The notes below the pieces were generated by a model that saw only the letters and a list, made by a program, of their open reading frames with translations, made no database searches and had not been told where the DNA came from. The position numbers were made by a program, and so were the translations under genes. Positions 62,116-64,000 of a stretch of DNA of 64,000 nt are shown here, piece by piece; positions within the stretch are counted from its first letter, which is position 1, and every line of letters starts with the position of its first letter. The DNA lies in the NCBI GenBank assembly GCA_040218795.1, contig JAVJQT010000008.1:124001-188000 (forward strand). The letters run 5' to 3'. The stretch is from CCMP332 sp040218795 (GTDB lineage: Bacteria > Bacteroidota > Bacteroidia > Cytophagales > CCMP332).

Positions 62116-63237
62116 GTGAAGGACATTATAAAACACAGAAAACATCTTCATCAACATCCGGAATTATCGGGGCGGGAATACAAAACTGCTGATTATATTT
62201 CCAATGCAATGAAATCATATGCGCCAGATGAAGAAATAAAATTAGCTGAAACAGGAAGAGCTTTTGTTTTCAATGGTGATCAAGAGGGCCCAACTGTATT
62301 ATTTAGAGCCGAACTGGATGCATTGCCGATAAATGAAGAAGACAATTTAGAATACAAATCAAAAAATCCCGGCATTGCTCACTCTTGCGGTCATGATGGT
62401 CATATGGCTATTTTACTTGCTTTGGCTAAACTCATCTCAGAAAAAAGACCAAAAAAAGGTAGAATTATAATCTTATTTCAACCCGCCGAAGAAACGGGCC
62501 AGGGCGCAAAAAATGTTATTGCTGACAAAGCCTTTTCAAAAATAAAACCCGATTTTGCTTTTTCACTTCACAATATACCGGGCAGACCCAAACACAGTAT
62601 AATTATAAAGGATAGAAGTTTCGCTTCTGCATCAAAAGGCCTTACGCTTAAATTGTTTGGCAAAACATCTCATGCCGCAGAACCAGAAAATGGAATTAAC
62701 CCCTCGGTTGCTATTTCAAAAATAATTTTACAACTGGATGATATTCTCAATGCAAGTGTTTATGAAAAGCTTGTTTTAATAACTATTGTAAATATTCATG
62801 TTGGTGAAATAGCTTTTGGCACATCTGCTGGATATGGTGAGCTTAGAATGACCTTGCGTGCATTTCGGGATGGAGACATGAAAATTCTTACAGAAAAAAC
62901 CGAAGCACTGATCAAGTCTATTGCCAAAGACGAAGGATTGCAAAGTGATATTGCTTATTCTGAAGTTTTTCCCGCCACGACCAACAATGACGATTGCCTG
63001 GAAATCATAAAAAATGCTGCCGAATTTTATAACTTAAGCCTTATTGAGCGTTCGGAACCATTTAAATGGTCGGAGGATTTTGGTTACTTCTCCGAAATAT
63101 GCCATTGTGGATTTTTTGGATTGGGATCTGGAGAAAATCAGCCATCTCTTCACAACCCCGACTACGATTTCCCGGATGAAATTATTGAAACCGGGGCTAA
63201 AATGTTTTTAAAAATTAGTGAAAATTACAATTATTAA
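62116..63237 (+). CDS. M20-family amidohydrolase
   Basis: A 373-residue metal amidohydrolase, shorter relative of the copy at 42258. Motifs: HQHPELSGREYKTA, AHSCGHDGHMA, FQPAEETGQGA, EDFGYFSE. A GTG at 62116 is the start, one base after the symporter stop. Likely cleaves N-acylated amino acids imported by the symporter; inference from position. alr follows after two bases. Confidence 0.9.
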   Translation: MKDIIKHRKHLHQHPELSGREYKTADYISNAMKSYAPDEEIKLAETGRAFVFNGDQEGPTVLFRAELDALPINEEDNLEYKSKNPGIAHSCGHDGHMAILLALAKLISEKRPKKGRIIILFQPAEETGQGAKNVIADKAFSKIKPDFAFSLHNIPGRPKHSIIIKDRSFASASKGLTLKLFGKTSHAAEPENGINPSVAISKIILQLDDILNASVYEKLVLITIVNIHVGEIAFGTSAGYGELRMTLRAFRDGDMKILTEKTEALIKSIAKDEGLQSDIAYSEVFPATTNNDDCLEIIKNAAEFYNLSLIERSEPFKWSEDFGYFSEICHCGFFGLGSGENQPSLHNPDYDFPDEIIETGAKMFLKISENYNY

Positions 63238-63239
63238 AA

Positions 63240-64000
63240 ATGCGGGGGACATCTAACATTCTGCTTTCAAAAAATGCAGTTGAAACCAATGTCAATTTTG
63301 TTCGGCAAAAAATGGGTTCTGATATCAGAATATCAGCAGTGGTAAAAGCCAATGCATACGGTCATGGAATAGAACACATGGTCCCACTTTTTGAACAAAA
63401 TGGAATTGACCATTTTTCTGTGTTTGATTATACCGAAGCCATGAGGGTGCGATTGGTTACTAATTCCAATTGTGACATAATGATCATGGGCTGGATATCG
63501 GATGAGGACATCCGCGACACGCTTGTACAGGGATTTGAATTTTTTGTTTTTAATCCCAAAAGGTTAAAACTGGCCGTTAACCATGCTAAAGAACTGCAAT
63601 GCAAAGCCAAAGTCCACCTGGAAATTGAAACCGGCATGAATAGAGTCGGTCTTTTAAAGGAAGAAATCGAAGAAGTGGTTGAAATCATTCAGGAGAACAA
63701 AAAACATATAGAAATCAAAGGGCTTTGTACACATTTGGCCGGTCCCGAAAGCATTTCCAATTACAAAAGAATAATACGTCAATTAAAAAAATACAATGCC
63801 GTACTCAGCAATATGAAATCACTCTCGATTGTGCCGGATTATCGTCATGCTGCTTGTTCTGCAGGTGCATTTAATTATTCTAAGGCCCGATTTGATTTAG
63901 TTAGAATTGGAATTATGCTCTACGGATTTTGGCCAAGCAATGAATCGCTGATTCTCTATGTGCAAAACCGAAAAGATAAATCGGACCCCTTGAAAAGAGT
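63240..64000 (+). CDS. alr: Alanine racemase, N-terminal part (runs off the window)
   Basis: About 253 residues before the window edge. PLP Lys36 is in VVKANAYGHG, followed by LEIETGMNRVGLLKEE and DLVRIGIMLYGFWPS, all in the PLP barrel domain. It makes D-alanine for the cell wall. The C-terminal domain with the second active-site Tyr is not included. It starts two bases after the M20 stop. Confidence 0.95.
   Translation, partial: MRGTSNILLSKNAVETNVNFVRQKMGSDIRISAVVKANAYGHGIEHMVPLFEQNGIDHFSVFDYTEAMRVRLVTNSNCDIMIMGWISDEDIRDTLVQGFEFFVFNPKRLKLAVNHAKELQCKAKVHLEIETGMNRVGLLKEEIEEVVEIIQENKKHIEIKGLCTHLAGPESISNYKRIIRQLKKYNAVLSNMKSLSIVPDYRHAACSAGAFNYSKARFDLVRIGIMLYGFWPSNESLILYVQNRKDKSDPLKR

Noticed and set aside
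1..64000. tRNA, rRNA, insertion sequences, phage or defence islands
   Set aside because: No cloverleaf-like segments, transposase motifs, integrase or known defence genes were recognised on either strand.

Overview
The window is chromosomal DNA from a member of the Bacteroidota, most likely an aerobic, carotenoid-pigmented marine or environmental lineage of the Cytophagales type; the order is inferred and not proven. The supporting signs are a fused SecDF, three proteins ending in type IX secretion (T9SS) type A sorting domains, a single-chain CrtYc/CrtYd-type lycopene cyclase, low GC, poor Shine-Dalgarno sites, and several promoters matching the Bacteroidota consensus TTG-N19-21-TAnnTTTG. 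I saw no rRNA, tRNA, insertion sequence, prophage or CRISPR array.

Layout. 1-3.9 kb: tail of an unidentified gene, an intergenic double hairpin, a VOC-family protein, a SpoU-type RNA methyltransferase and, divergently, mutS. 4-6.4 kb: a small SpoIIAA-like protein and two divergent double-domain universal stress proteins. 6.5-13.9 kb: a seven-gene V-type ATPase operon (E, DUF2764, A, B, D, I, K) whose rotor subunit carries a complete Na+-binding signature. 13.9-15.7 kb: a MORN-like exported protein and a PhzF protein.

15.7-22.9 kb is the most coherent accessory block. On the minus strand it holds merR (a CarH-like cobalamin photoreceptor regulator), an ECF sigma factor, crtI, crtB, idi, a 54-residue protein and a photolyase; after a terminator come crtZ and a lycopene cyclase. 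This reads as a light-response regulon: sensor, sigma factor, carotenoid synthesis up to a zeaxanthin-type product, and DNA photorepair. A perfect 9-bp inverted repeat brackets the -7 element of the sigma-crtI promoter and is a good candidate operator. GGPP synthase and a ketolase are absent from the window.

23-29 kb: trmN6-rdgB-udk-trkA, tightly overlapped, then a small exported protein and secDF. 29-38 kb: mltF, DUF2461, a propeller/OmpA protein, an Fe-S-type uracil-DNA glycosylase, an AlkB-type monooxygenase, a hidden 57-residue membrane protein, yjbQ, and a second OmpA protein with a small acidic partner. 38-43.5 kb: secA, a SPOR lipoprotein and an M20 amidohydrolase.

43.5-54.8 kb: a 2184-residue surface protein with 19 tandem ~82-residue repeats, an SGNH hydrolase, and a TPR histidine kinase/LytTR regulator pair. 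The pair is followed by a 21-bp-periodic array of GTTTACAA sites in front of a lipoprotein gene, an apparent self-contained signalling circuit. 54.9-64 kb: fatty-acid desaturase, msrA, a DUF1028 protein with a T9SS tail, small membrane and exported proteins including one broken by a frameshift, an RRM RNA-binding protein, a GNAT, then a sodium symporter, a second M20 amidohydrolase and the start of alanine racemase.

A recurring feature is the use of TTG start codons directly at, or overlapping, the upstream stop codon. All functional calls rest on motif reading by eye; no database search was run.
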